From: Paenibacillus lautus NBRC 15380
Lineage (GTDB): Bacteria > Bacillota > Bacilli > Paenibacillales > Paenibacillaceae
Direction: 5' to 3'
DNA: 64,000 bases
Assembly: GCF_004000945.1 (NCBI RefSeq)
Contig: NZ_BIMF01000005.1
Location: 62,001-126,000 of the forward strand
Under the pieces are notes generated by a model. That model had not been told where the DNA came from and did not search any database. It saw only the letters and a program-made list of their open reading frames with translations. The position numbers and the translations under genes were made by a program. Below, in pieces: positions 1 through 8,014 of the stretch (within the stretch, counting starts at the first letter, position 1; every line of letters starts with the position of its first letter).

Positions 1-853
1 GCTGTATAAGCAGGAGACTTGGCTTTTACTGACGGGGCTGCTCGGGTTTTTGTTAGCCGGAATATGCGGGATCTGGGTATTGCTGAATGGTGGGCCTGTC
101 TCGCCTGATGGAGATATCTCCAAAGCGTTTTCCTTCAACGCGGCCCTGGGGATATTCATCCTATCAACCGCAATCATTTTGCCGGTTTCCGGTATGAGGC
201 CACGAAGCAAATCGTTCTACCGCTGCTGCTATATACCGCTCGTTCTGTTCTCCTATTTCGCCGAGACCGTTCAAAATTTCCGCGGTGTCGATCCGCGGTT
301 CGTTCAGAATGGCTCGCCCTTTGATCATGTCATCTCGACTATTTTCCCTGCCGTTGCGCTTCTGCTTATCGTGTTCTACCTGATCCTTGGCGCCCAGTAC
401 TTCCGCAAGCGTGTAATTGAAGCCCATCCGGAACTCGGACTCGGCATTCGTTATGCCATGATCGCGGTGCTGGTATCTTTTGCAGCCGGCCTATGGATCT
501 CCATCAATGCGGGACGCTTTACCGGGATCGGCGGCAATATCATCTGGCTGCACGGACTAGGGTTTCATGCACTGCAAGCGATCCCTTTTGTAGCGTGGCT
601 GTCCACGAGGAAATCCGTCAATCCTGCAGTTAAACCGATTCTGATCCACATTAGCGGTCTGGCATATTTGCTCGGATTGATTGCCATCGGATGGCAGACG
701 CTTCTCGGATACTCCATTGCCGAATGGTCCTTGCTTCCGATTCTGGCTGGCAGCTGTTTTCTCGTCGCATTCACCCCGGTTATATGGCTGCTAAGTCAAT
801 CGAACACATCCGCTGAACCAGTCCACAAAGCCCAATCCACACGTAGTGTATAA
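1..853 (+). CDS. Multi-pass membrane protein, 5' end outside window
   Basis: The frame is open from base 2 to the TAA at 851-853, so the gene begins before the window; a TTG at 50 is an internal codon rather than a convincing start because hydrophobic coding sequence continues upstream of it. About 283 residues are visible, with around seven or eight hydrophobic segments separated by short loops and a polar C-terminal tail ending in TRSV. A conserved-looking HGLGFHALQ stretch lies between two membrane segments near the middle. I do not recognise the family. The gene is followed directly by a structured repeat (863-972) and converges on the gene at 1057. Confidence 0.75.
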   Translation, partial: LYKQETWLLLTGLLGFLLAGICGIWVLLNGGPVSPDGDISKAFSFNAALGIFILSTAIILPVSGMRPRSKSFYRCCYIPLVLFSYFAETVQNFRGVDPRFVQNGSPFDHVISTIFPAVALLLIVFYLILGAQYFRKRVIEAHPELGLGIRYAMIAVLVSFAAGLWISINAGRFTGIGGNIIWLHGLGFHALQAIPFVAWLSTRKSVNPAVKPILIHISGLAYLLGLIAIGWQTLLGYSIAEWSLLPILAGSCFLVAFTPVIWLLSQSNTSAEPVHKAQSTRSV

Positions 854-862
854 GACTTGCAT

Positions 863-972
863 AAGAAAAACGTCTATCGACGTACATCCTCAGAAGACAG
901 ACCGCGTTTATAGGATGTTTTTCTTGCGATATCAGAAAGGCCCATGCTTCGAAGTTTATACTTTCTGATATC
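863..972 (+). repeat. Structured intergenic repeat, copy A (complete)
   Basis: The first half folds into a three-way junction with no unpaired linker bases. P1 is AAGAAAA 863-869 with TTTTCTT 919-925. P2 is ACGTC 870-874 with GACGT 879-883 and a TATC loop. P3 is ACATCCT 884-890 with AGGATGT 912-918 around the loop CAGAAGACAGACCGCGTTTA. After two bases, P4 pairs GATATCAGAAAG 928-939 with CTTTCTGATATC 961-972. The same architecture recurs at 24041-24148, and half copies occur at 17150 and 45921. The strand is given as the orientation shared by all copies. Confidence 0.85.
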
Positions 973-979
973 TAAAAAA

Positions 980-1015
980 AAGAGACAGTGCTGGGATATC
1001 CCCCGCCTGTCTCTT
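980..1015 (-). terminator. Intrinsic terminator of the 1057-1389 gene
   Basis: AAGAGACAG at 980-988 pairs with CTGTCTCTT at 1007-1015. Read on the minus strand the hairpin is followed by seven T residues (973-980 on the plus strand are mostly A). Confidence 0.8.
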
Positions 1016-1056
1016 CTATAAAAACACTGCGCCCGTGATCTATAATCTATGACCGT

Positions 1057-1389
1057 TTAAATAAACAAAAACGGAATGAGGAACAACAGCGCTATGGCTT
1101 CCCAAGCAAACACATTGGCTCCCCAGCCATATCCGCCGTATGCACCGTAGCCGTAAGGTCCAAATGCGGACGTTTGCGCACCGCCTTTAGCTGACTTCGA
1201 AGATTTTTTGCCCTTTTTACCCTTTGTGGACAATATATATGCGGATGGGTTCGCAAATTCGAGTTCAAGTCCTCGATCATGTACACCTCGAATAGTCCCC
1301 ACAACTTCCGTTCCATCACGCATGACAGCGCAAACGGTTTTACCGATGTAACCCCTGCATCCGTCTGCCGAAATTGGTATTGGCTGCAC
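1057..1389 (-). CDS. Small Sm-like domain protein with C-terminal membrane segment
   Basis: A 110-residue protein starting at GTG 1389, which has a GGAGGGGG ribosome binding site seven bases upstream; the longer upstream frame lacks one. Residues about 15-50 (YIGKTVCAVMRDGTEVVGTI then RGVHDRGLELEF) read like an Sm/LSm-type beta barrel: a VxxxxxDGxxVxGxIxGxD pattern. Next come a lysine-rich stretch (KGKKGKKSSKSAK), a Gly/Tyr-rich linker (GPYGYGAYGGYG) and a hydrophobic C-terminal segment (EAIALLFLIPFLFI). The Sm assignment is inference from pattern; the membrane tail and basic linker are seen directly. Similar small Gly/Tyr proteins occur in spore formers, but the function is not known to me. 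It is monocistronic, with its own terminator at 980-1015. Confidence 0.75.
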   Translation of the reverse strand: MQPIPISADGCRGYIGKTVCAVMRDGTEVVGTIRGVHDRGLELEFANPSAYILSTKGKKGKKSSKSAKGGAQTSAFGPYGYGAYGGYGWGANVFAWEAIALLFLIPFLFI

Positions 1390-1489
1390 TCTATTTCCCC
1401 CTCCCCAGCGTTTGTGTATTATATTCCTACTGGGGAGAAGGCGGCAGAGATAGATGTCCGCGTCACCAAAAATCCGCAATTAACCTTAC

Positions 1490-2575
1490 TTAATTACTAG
1501 CCTTACGGTAGGCTCTGACCATTAAATCTTCGTCTATCGCGCCTTGAAACCGCTCGGAGATGATGCCGTCTGGAGAAATTACATAGGTAGTCGGATAGGC
1601 CACCACCTCGTATTGTCTGGTGCTTGTTCCATTCTGGTCGTATAGGACAGGGAATGTTAAGCCATTCTTCTCGACGAAAGACTGTACCTCACTCATGCTA
1701 TTTTCCAGGTGCGTCATATTAACAGCTAAAATGATCACATTCTCATCCTGATATTTATCGTAAAAATCCTGCATATAAGGCATTTCAACCTTGCAGGGCG
1801 GGCACCAGGATGCCCAGAAGTTCAGAAGAACGGTTTGCCCTCGATAATCGGACAGTTTGATCTCCTGCCCTTCCCGATTCATCAGCGTAAAATCCGGTGC
1901 GCGAAGCCCGGGCTTCAACCCTTCAGCAACGGCTTCCGGTTTGCCTTCTACATTCGGAGATACGATCGCTTCTTTCTGGCTGGCCGAGGTAGAAGCGAAG
2001 TCATAGATTACCCAGACGAAGAGAGCGCCTATAATGAGCAGCACCGCTCCATTTCTCCCTAATCCCAGGGTAAGAAAACGGGTGAGAGGAGAATGGAATT
2101 GAAGCCAGCTCATCGTCAGCAATGTACCGTATAATAGCATATAGAATAATGAAGAGTTTAGTCCAACCCCGTCCGCCCACAACCACTGAAATACATACCC
2201 GGCCCATCCGCTCGCGAATGCCGATAACAGAGCGGACTTCAGCAGCAGACCTGAATCTTCCCTTTTTTTGTTCCAGCGCAGAGCTGCGTAGATCAGGGCT
2301 AGAACAGTCCCAAGCCATATCCCCCTGGTTCCGCCCGTCATGTAAATAAGCGAGGCCGGATGCTGAAAGGTGCGGATCGGATCGAACACCAGCATCCCGA
2401 ATTTCCATGAAATAAAACCGATGATAAGTACAGATAAATAGGTGTCCAGGATCCATTCCCGCTGCGGCATCTGACGCAAACGAATTCGAAGCGCAGCGAA
2501 ACCGGCCGCCGCGCAGATCAGAAAAATCACAATGTCGGCCCTCATCATAAAAGGACCTATCGGAATTATACTCAA
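1490..2575 (-). CDS. Lgt-like membrane domain fused to TlpA/ResA-type thioredoxin
   Basis: A 361-residue protein starting at TTG 2575 with AGGAGG seven bases upstream. Residues 1-205 form about six membrane segments whose N-terminal layout recalls prolipoprotein diacylglyceryl transferase, but the diagnostic catalytic motifs of a full Lgt are not evident. Residues 220-361 are a redoxin domain: GLRAPDFTLMN, then the active site WCPPC in NFWASWCPPCKVEMP, and the cis-proline region VVAYPTTYVI. The thioredoxin domain should sit outside the membrane and reduce or exchange disulfides, as in ResA/TlpA. It is transcribed alone, with a CsoR/CstR-type dyad upstream (2609-2627), which suggests metal or persulfide control. 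No substrate can be deduced. Confidence 0.85.
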   Translation of the reverse strand: MSIIPIGPFMMRADIVIFLICAAAGFAALRIRLRQMPQREWILDTYLSVLIIGFISWKFGMLVFDPIRTFQHPASLIYMTGGTRGIWLGTVLALIYAALRWNKKREDSGLLLKSALLSAFASGWAGYVFQWLWADGVGLNSSLFYMLLYGTLLTMSWLQFHSPLTRFLTLGLGRNGAVLLIIGALFVWVIYDFASTSASQKEAIVSPNVEGKPEAVAEGLKPGLRAPDFTLMNREGQEIKLSDYRGQTVLLNFWASWCPPCKVEMPYMQDFYDKYQDENVIILAVNMTHLENSMSEVQSFVEKNGLTFPVLYDQNGTSTRQYEVVAYPTTYVISPDGIISERFQGAIDEDLMVRAYRKASN

Positions 2576-2608
2576 ATGCGAACCTCCTCAGGTCGGCAAA
2601 GTTTTGCA

Positions 2609-2627
2609 ATTACCCACCGGGGTATAT
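2609..2627 (-). promoter_or_regulatory. CsoR/CstR-like operator dyad
   Basis: On the minus strand the sequence is ATACCCC-GGT-GGGTAAT, an inverted repeat of the TACCC/GGGTA type bound by the CsoR family (copper CsoR, persulfide CstR). It lies about 35 bp upstream of the start of the thioredoxin fusion gene at 2575. The site is a match by eye; no csoR gene is in the window. Confidence 0.45.
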
Positions 2628-2669
2628 CCTCATCATAGTAGATTCCCCCTCTAATGTAAACTCACGAAA

Positions 2670-3197
2670 CTAGGAGAAGGACCGAATCCGGTCAATGGAA
2701 CTCCACAGCAGCGCCGTTTCTGTATGTGTTTTTCCGCCGATTACAATCTCTTTTCGTTTCAGTTCCTGGCCGCCCATATGTTTATAAAAATGTTCAGCCT
2801 TATTGCCTTCCAGCACCCAGACCAATAAAGAACGATATCCTCTCACTTGCAGAAATTCCTTCAGCCTCGCAAATAGCTGATTCCCCCAGCCCTTCCCCTG
2901 GATCTCTTCCAAGAGATAGATCGCGTAAAGTTCTCCTTCGTGAGAAATCTTCTGCTCTCGCTCCGTGCCGTAAGACATGAACCCGTAAACCTTGCCATTT
3001 TCATCTGCAATGACCAGAAGTTGTTCGTCCTCCGGCATATTGGCAAGTTTCCAGCGCCAGCCTTCGATCCGATCCGCAGCAGACAAATTTTCTAAGAAGC
3101 TATCATCCACGATCCCTTTATACGTCGTTTTCCAGCTATTCACATGGACGTTAGCGATGCCTGCTGCATCCTGTTCATTTGCGTGTCTAATATGCAT
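2670..3197 (-). CDS. GNAT family N-acetyltransferase
   Basis: A 175-residue protein. The ATG at 3197 (MHIRHANEQDA) fits the family N terminus; an in-frame ATG at 3221 overlaps the AGGAGG that serves the internal start. The fold signature is clear: RHANEQDAAGIANVHVNSW at the start, then LYAIYLLEEIQGKGWGNQLF, the acetyl-CoA loop (Q/RxxGxG/A), and VLEGNKAEHFYKHMGGQ at the end. It should acetylate a small molecule or peptide amine from acetyl-CoA; the substrate is unknown. It is divergent from the DUF2334 gene at 3370 and probably single. Confidence 0.85.
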   Translation of the reverse strand: MHIRHANEQDAAGIANVHVNSWKTTYKGIVDDSFLENLSAADRIEGWRWKLANMPEDEQLLVIADENGKVYGFMSYGTEREQKISHEGELYAIYLLEEIQGKGWGNQLFARLKEFLQVRGYRSLLVWVLEGNKAEHFYKHMGGQELKRKEIVIGGKTHTETALLWSSIDRIRSFS

Positions 3198-3369
3198 GTA
3201 CTTCCACTTCCTCCTGCTCATATCTTAATCCTTATGTAATTCGCGGAACACGATCTGCGATCCTCTTTTTTCGTGAACGCTTCATCCCCGATGACGCAAT
3301 GCCTATTCCGGGCATAAATATATCGGGATCGTTATCTCCATCAGCTACCCATGGAAGGAGCGCATCTTG

Positions 3370-5199
3370 ATGAATAAGGCATTGATACGGCTTGAAGATA
3401 TCGGCCCGGGCGGCTGGTATGAGACGGAGGAACAACAGGCGAAGCTGCTGGTCATCGCACAGTTCCTGCACCACCAACGGATACCCTTTCACCTGGCCGT
3501 CATACCGCGATATGTCGATCCGGCTCACCATACGAACCGGTCGCTAGATGATCTGCATGATGAAGTTTCCCTTCGATTTGTCCGGCTGCTACGAACGATG
3601 GAAGCCCTTGGCGCCTCGCTTGGTATTCATGGATATACGCATCAGTACAGTGGATCGGTAAGCGGTGACGGATTCGAATTTGCCTATCCCGAATGTTGTG
3701 CCGATTGTCCTCCGGATGATTCGCCCGAAGCAGTCCATTCGCTCCCGCAGCTGCAGCGTTCCTATGCTTATCAGCGGGTGCAACGGGCACATAAGATGTT
3801 TCAATCGGCTGGTCTTGCAGCGGTCTGGTATGAAACTCCCCACTATACCGCTTCATCTGTCCAGCGGCACATTATTGAGATCTGTAACGGCATCCTCTAT
3901 GAATCTCCGCCTTCCAGCCCGGATGCAAGGACAGCCGGACTCCAGCACACCCCGGACGATCCGCTGACGAACGGAACGATCTACGTTCCCACACCGCTTT
4001 ATTATGTTGCAGGTGACAAGATCGAGGAAGAAGTCACTCGTATGGAACGGTCATTACCGGATTTCACAGGCGATCACGAACTGGCTTCGTTCTTCTACCA
4101 CCCCTATCTCGAATTTCCCTATATCCGCTTCCTTGCTGACGGCACTGTGCATTATGACGAGCATTCGCCGCTTAGAAGAATCATTCAATCCTTCAAAAGG
4201 GAGCGTAAATCGTTTGTGTCCATATCCTCAATCTTACCCTTCATTCCGGATTTCAGGGAAACCCGATTGCAGGACAGGATGACCATGAAACTCCCTAAGC
4301 TTCTGCACGCCCCGAGAAAAGGGCAGCCAGATCGATGGATCGTCCACGACGAGGCCAACAACCTATGGTACGACGCTGCTCTTATGGTTCTGTCCCCCAT
4401 TAAAATCCATAATGGCATACAATATATACGCCCAATGTTGGCAGACTGGCCGCTTTACCCGGGTGGGACTGCGATGGCAGGCGATTATGATGGAAATGGC
4501 AGCATCGATACGGCTGTATGGAATGCCAAGCTGGGGATATGCGAGATTGCCTTGGGCTCAGGCAGCCGTTTAGTACCTTCGGGTCATTGGCTCTGTGAAT
4601 CTGGAGCTATGGACTGGAAAGCTCTTACGGGGGATTTTGACGGGGACGGCAGACATGATTTATTTCTATGGGACCCTGTCACAGGGAAAGCCGCCATTGC
4701 TTATAGCTCCGGGCGTGATTTTTATTCTCCCCTCATTCAGCATGAGGTTTCCGTACAGGGTAAAGGCATGATTCCCTCCATCGGAGATGTGAACGGCGAT
4801 GGGCTGGATGACCTGGTTGTGTGGAACTCCGACTCGGGCACATGCCAGGTCTGGTTAAGCAGCGGGAAACAGCTCGTGGACGCCGGAGATTGGTATTCCG
4901 CCAAGAGTCCCATGGGCTCGTCCATATCCATGATGCTAGGTGACGTGGATGGCGATGGGTTGGAAGATTTGGTCCTCGTTGAACATACCGCAGGGAACTG
5001 GTTCGTTCTATATAGTTCGGGGACCGCCTTCGGGCGGCAGGAAGAACGGTTTGGGCCCTGGGTTGCCGGAGAACGGATGATGCCTTTCGTTGGTGATCTG
5101 ACGGGCAATGGCCGTGTCAGTCTGCTGGCATGGTCTCCGAATCGGCTCGGCGGAACCTTGGACGCCGCCATCAATTCCAGGGACCGGACAATCGAATAA
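3370..5199 (+). CDS. DUF2334 polysaccharide-deacetylase-like protein with FG-GAP repeats
   Basis: A 609-residue protein starting at ATG 3370 behind GGAAGGAG. Residues 1-300 carry DUF2334/NodB-like features: RLEDIGPGG near the start (metal-binding Asp), IPFHLAVIPRYVDP, GIHGYTHQY (metal-binding His pair) and FFYHPYLEFP. From about residue 370 there are five FG-GAP/VCBS-type blades, each with a GDxxGxGxxD calcium-loop motif (GDYDGNGSID, GDFDGDGRHD, GDVNGDGLDD, GDVDGDGLED, GDLTGNGR). The catalytic half would remove acetyl groups from a polysaccharide and the propeller half may bind it. No N-terminal signal peptide is visible, although FG-GAP repeats are usually extracellular. The neighbours give no pathway context. 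Confidence 0.85.
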   Translation: MNKALIRLEDIGPGGWYETEEQQAKLLVIAQFLHHQRIPFHLAVIPRYVDPAHHTNRSLDDLHDEVSLRFVRLLRTMEALGASLGIHGYTHQYSGSVSGDGFEFAYPECCADCPPDDSPEAVHSLPQLQRSYAYQRVQRAHKMFQSAGLAAVWYETPHYTASSVQRHIIEICNGILYESPPSSPDARTAGLQHTPDDPLTNGTIYVPTPLYYVAGDKIEEEVTRMERSLPDFTGDHELASFFYHPYLEFPYIRFLADGTVHYDEHSPLRRIIQSFKRERKSFVSISSILPFIPDFRETRLQDRMTMKLPKLLHAPRKGQPDRWIVHDEANNLWYDAALMVLSPIKIHNGIQYIRPMLADWPLYPGGTAMAGDYDGNGSIDTAVWNAKLGICEIALGSGSRLVPSGHWLCESGAMDWKALTGDFDGDGRHDLFLWDPVTGKAAIAYSSGRDFYSPLIQHEVSVQGKGMIPSIGDVNGDGLDDLVVWNSDSGTCQVWLSSGKQLVDAGDWYSAKSPMGSSISMMLGDVDGDGLEDLVLVEHTAGNWFVLYSSGTAFGRQEERFGPWVAGERMMPFVGDLTGNGRVSLLAWSPNRLGGTLDAAINSRDRTIE

Positions 5200-5280
5200 G
5201 GACATGATATACTTCTATACAACAAAACCGGGTTTATTCTGATCATCTCTATACTTATTTCTATGTTTGGAGGAGAAATC

Positions 5281-5973
5281 ATGTCATCCAATGGCAAAAG
5301 CAATACTAACAGCAATACAGCCAGTCCATCACCCCCAGTCAAAATCGTGAAACCCAAGCTCCCCAAGCAGCTTGAGCCTATGATTCTATCCGATTTCGGC
5401 GTTGACGATGAATCCTCGTTCATTCAATCCACTTGTCAGGACGAGACCCTGTCTTATATTTCAGCCGACAAGGTTCAATTCGATCAAATGATATTCCATA
5501 ACGTTACGTTCCAGCACGTCACGCTCCACCATGCCGAGCTAACAGACCTTGTGTTTAACCATTGCGACTTGTCCAACGTAGATCTCAGTGAGGCCATTAT
5601 GTACCGCGTACAATTCAATCATTGCAAAATTCTGGGGCTCGACTTGACGGCAGCTACCATCCGTAACGTCGTATTCGATCATTGTACGGGCGACTACGCT
5701 ACGTTTCGTTTTGCTAACATGAAGCAGGTGTCCTTCCAATCCACCTCCCTCGTAAAGTCGGACTTTTATCATTCCGAATTAAGTAAGGTGGAATTTGCAG
5801 ATTGCCAGATCGATCAATCGCAGTTCTCCGGCACGAAGCTTGCGGGGATCGACTTAAGCCGAACGGATTTCCATAATATTGGCGTGACCCTGGAGGATCT
5901 TCAAGGATGCATCATTTCACCGCATCAAGCCATCCCGTTAACCAAAATATTCGGTCTAGTCGTAAAAGAATGA
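5281..5973 (+). CDS. Pentapeptide-repeat protein
   Basis: A 230-residue protein; the start at ATG 5281 has GGAGGAG eight bases upstream. After a Ser/Asn/Pro-rich N-terminal region of about 35 residues, residues 60-205 show the five-residue periodicity of a right-handed quadrilateral beta helix with F or L at the central position (VQFDQMIFHNVTFQHVTL, then SNVDLSEA, GIDLSRTDFHNIGV). It ends with an LQGCIISPHQA cap typical of Gram-positive members. Some relatives (Qnr/MfpA) mimic DNA and protect gyrase; nothing here proves that role. It is followed by a terminator at 6043-6096. Confidence 0.85.
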   Translation: MSSNGKSNTNSNTASPSPPVKIVKPKLPKQLEPMILSDFGVDDESSFIQSTCQDETLSYISADKVQFDQMIFHNVTFQHVTLHHAELTDLVFNHCDLSNVDLSEAIMYRVQFNHCKILGLDLTAATIRNVVFDHCTGDYATFRFANMKQVSFQSTSLVKSDFYHSELSKVEFADCQIDQSQFSGTKLAGIDLSRTDFHNIGVTLEDLQGCIISPHQAIPLTKIFGLVVKE

Positions 5974-6042
5974 CCGTGAGTTATATGTGCCTAAATCATC
6001 GAGTTCGTTCGTTTATATGGAGAACGTATCCGTGCATAGCAT

Positions 6043-6096
6043 AAAGCGGCTTACACCGTGGTCCGTTGGACCCTTCGGGATAAGCCGCTTTTTTAC
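6043..6096 (+). terminator. Intrinsic terminator after pentapeptide gene
   Basis: AAAGCGGCTTA near 6043-6053 pairs with TAAGCCGCTTT at 6081-6091 and is followed by T residues. It separates the convergent pentapeptide and oxidoreductase genes and may act weakly in both directions. Confidence 0.75.
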
Positions 6097-6105
6097 GCCA
6101 TTCTA

Positions 6106-7212
6106 TTATTGATCAAGAGTATACTTCTGCAAATCCAGCGGCAGTGGTGCCGGGATGTCACAGGTGCTGACCATCTCATAGCGCTTGCCTTCATCGGAAG
6201 CATCATGGAACCCCCACATGGCTTCAAGCACATGATAGGCAAGCTCGCCGCTCGCACGATGAGCTCTTCCGCTGCGGATGGCGTAGGCCATATCCGCGGG
6301 GCCGATCCCTCTCGTATTTTCGTTATACCCCGGAAGCAATGGTTCTTCCGTCCACTCGGTTTCTCCGGTCAATCGATAATTAACTGAGCCGCCAAAGCCG
6401 TTGGGATCCGGGACGAGCATCGAACCCTTGGTGCCGTAAATTTCAATATTAGGAAGCGTGCTGCCTCCAAATACATCAAAACTCGTAATCAGCGTGCCAA
6501 TCGCACCGTTATGAAACTCCATAAGTCCAGCCACGTGAGTAGGAATGTCCACCTGAATCTTCTGACCATGTTTCTTCTCACTGGTGATGATCCGCTCCGT
6601 AAGGGCCGTTCCGGTCATACCGCTAATACGACGAATCGGTCCCAGCAGCTGAACCAGCGCTGTCAGATAGTAAGGCCCCATGTCAAACATCGGACCACCG
6701 CCGGCGGCATAATAAAATTCAGGATCAGGATGCCAATGCTCATGTCCGCGGCTCATCATAAATGCAGTCGCTGCGATCGGCTTGCCGATGCGTCCGTCTT
6801 CAATCAGCTTCAGTGCCGTTTGGATACCGGCTCCAAGGAATGTCTCGGGAGCGCATCCGACAAGCAGCCCTTTGGACGCGGCCATATCCAGCACCGCCTT
6901 TCCCTCTTCTCGGGTTACGCCAAGCGGCTTTTCCACGTACACATGCTTGCCGGCTTGCAGTGCATCCAGCATAATTTGCGCGTGAAGTGCAGGTATCGTC
7001 AGATTAATGACCAGCTCAATCTCCGGATCTGCAAGCAGCTCCTCGGTAGTGTATACATTCGGGATATTATACTTGGCAGCCTGTTCCTCGGCACGGGCAC
7101 GATCGATATCCGCACAAGCCGTCAGCTCCAAAATATCGAATTTATGGCAGTTTTCCATATATATGCCGCTGATTTTTCCGCAGCCGATGATGCCAACCTT
7201 TACTTTCTTCAT
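6106..7212 (-). CDS. Gfo/Idh/MocA family oxidoreductase (last gene of operon)
   Basis: A 368-residue protein. It has the N-terminal Rossmann motif VGIIGCGKISG (residues 5-15), the family catalytic motif VYVEKPLG near residue 95, and the C-terminal substrate domain with GGGPMFDMGPYYL. Enzymes of this family oxidise or reduce sugars and inositols with NAD(P). AAGGAG lies nine bases before the ATG. It is fourth in the operon lacI-gfo-thuA-gfo (10253 to 6106), 20 bp after thuA. This arrangement, two Gfo/Idh proteins with a ThuA protein, is usual for catabolic loci of modified sugars; the specific sugar cannot be read from sequence. Confidence 0.9.
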   Translation of the reverse strand: MKKVKVGIIGCGKISGIYMENCHKFDILELTACADIDRARAEEQAAKYNIPNVYTTEELLADPEIELVINLTIPALHAQIMLDALQAGKHVYVEKPLGVTREEGKAVLDMAASKGLLVGCAPETFLGAGIQTALKLIEDGRIGKPIAATAFMMSRGHEHWHPDPEFYYAAGGGPMFDMGPYYLTALVQLLGPIRRISGMTGTALTERIITSEKKHGQKIQVDIPTHVAGLMEFHNGAIGTLITSFDVFGGSTLPNIEIYGTKGSMLVPDPNGFGGSVNYRLTGETEWTEEPLLPGYNENTRGIGPADMAYAIRSGRAHRASGELAYHVLEAMWGFHDASDEGKRYEMVSTCDIPAPLPLDLQKYTLDQ

Positions 7213-7232
7213 GATCCAAGTCTCCTTCTGCC

Positions 7233-7964
7233 TTATTGGCTGTCTCCCATGCCTGTGTAGCCTTGACCTTCCGTAAACAAACTCATGTCCGAACCCGAAT
7301 ACAACGCTTTGCCTTCAGCAGCCCAGAGCAATCCCCTGCGCATCATTTCCTTCACCTGCGGCATATCGACGATATCGGCATGATGGCCGAGGGAATTGTA
7401 ATAGACCCGTCCATATCCCCAGCGCTTCGTCCATACCACCGGCATATCCACAGCTTTGTTCAGCAGATGCGGTCCGGCCACAACCGGAAAACGGGTGGTT
7501 GCCAGCACTTCAACGGCCGGATCCACATGCAGATAATACTGCTCGGAGACCACCGTGAAATCCTGCATCCCTTCCACAAGCGGGCTGGTGCTCGATTTAA
7601 TCTCAACCTGGTACTTCACGCCATCATTACCCGGATGCGCAACCCATTGACCGCCGGTCATGAACTGCCAATCCACATTGTTGCGGAACGAATCGCACAT
7701 ACCGCCATGACACCCCGCCAAACCGGTTCCCTTCTGCACGGCAAGCGATACGTTGCTCACCTGCTCCTTCGATATTTCTCCCATCGTCCATACCGGCACG
7801 ATCAGATCCAAAGCCTGAAGCTTCTCTGCATCATTCAAAGCATCCAGCGTGTCGGATACCTCAACCTCATATTGCTCAGCCCGAAGCAATTCCGCGAAAA
7901 TGCCGGCAACCTGCTCAGGTTCATGTCCGTCCCAGCCGCCCCATACGATTAATGCCTTTTTCAT
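7233..7964 (-). CDS. ThuA domain protein
   Basis: A 243-residue protein starting at ATG 7964, eight bases after AAAGGAG; an upstream in-frame GTG overlaps that ribosome binding site. Family features are KALIVWGGWDGHEPEQV at the N terminus, GTGLAGCHGGMCDSF in the middle (the class I glutamine-amidotransferase-like nucleophile region) and PVVWTKRWGYGRVYYNSLGH. ThuA proteins are linked to trehalose and related disaccharide use, often beside Gfo/Idh dehydrogenases, as here. It is third in the operon, 50 bp after the first gfo gene. Confidence 0.88.
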   Translation of the reverse strand: MKKALIVWGGWDGHEPEQVAGIFAELLRAEQYEVEVSDTLDALNDAEKLQALDLIVPVWTMGEISKEQVSNVSLAVQKGTGLAGCHGGMCDSFRNNVDWQFMTGGQWVAHPGNDGVKYQVEIKSSTSPLVEGMQDFTVVSEQYYLHVDPAVEVLATTRFPVVAGPHLLNKAVDMPVVWTKRWGYGRVYYNSLGHHADIVDMPQVKEMMRRGLLWAAEGKALYSGSDMSLFTEGQGYTGMGDSQ

Positions 7965-8014
7965 GCATAGCACTCCTTTTTATGTGTCCGGCCTAGTTAG
8001 GCCGAATGACTTGA

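Noticed and set aside
2001-2609. Second minus-strand frame overlapping the Lgt-like domain
   Set aside because: Arg/Ser-rich shadow of the membrane domain in another frame; the real gene has the AGGAGG and continuous domain match.
3232-3531. Minus-strand open frame containing ADGDNDPDIFMPG, like a calcium-loop repeat
   Set aside because: It overlaps the start of the DUF2334 gene, has no ribosome binding site and encodes only one such motif.
4737-5423. Long minus-strand open frame opposite the FG-GAP region
   Set aside because: It is antisense to the repetitive FG-GAP coding sequence and runs into the next gene; serine/proline-rich product with no family features.
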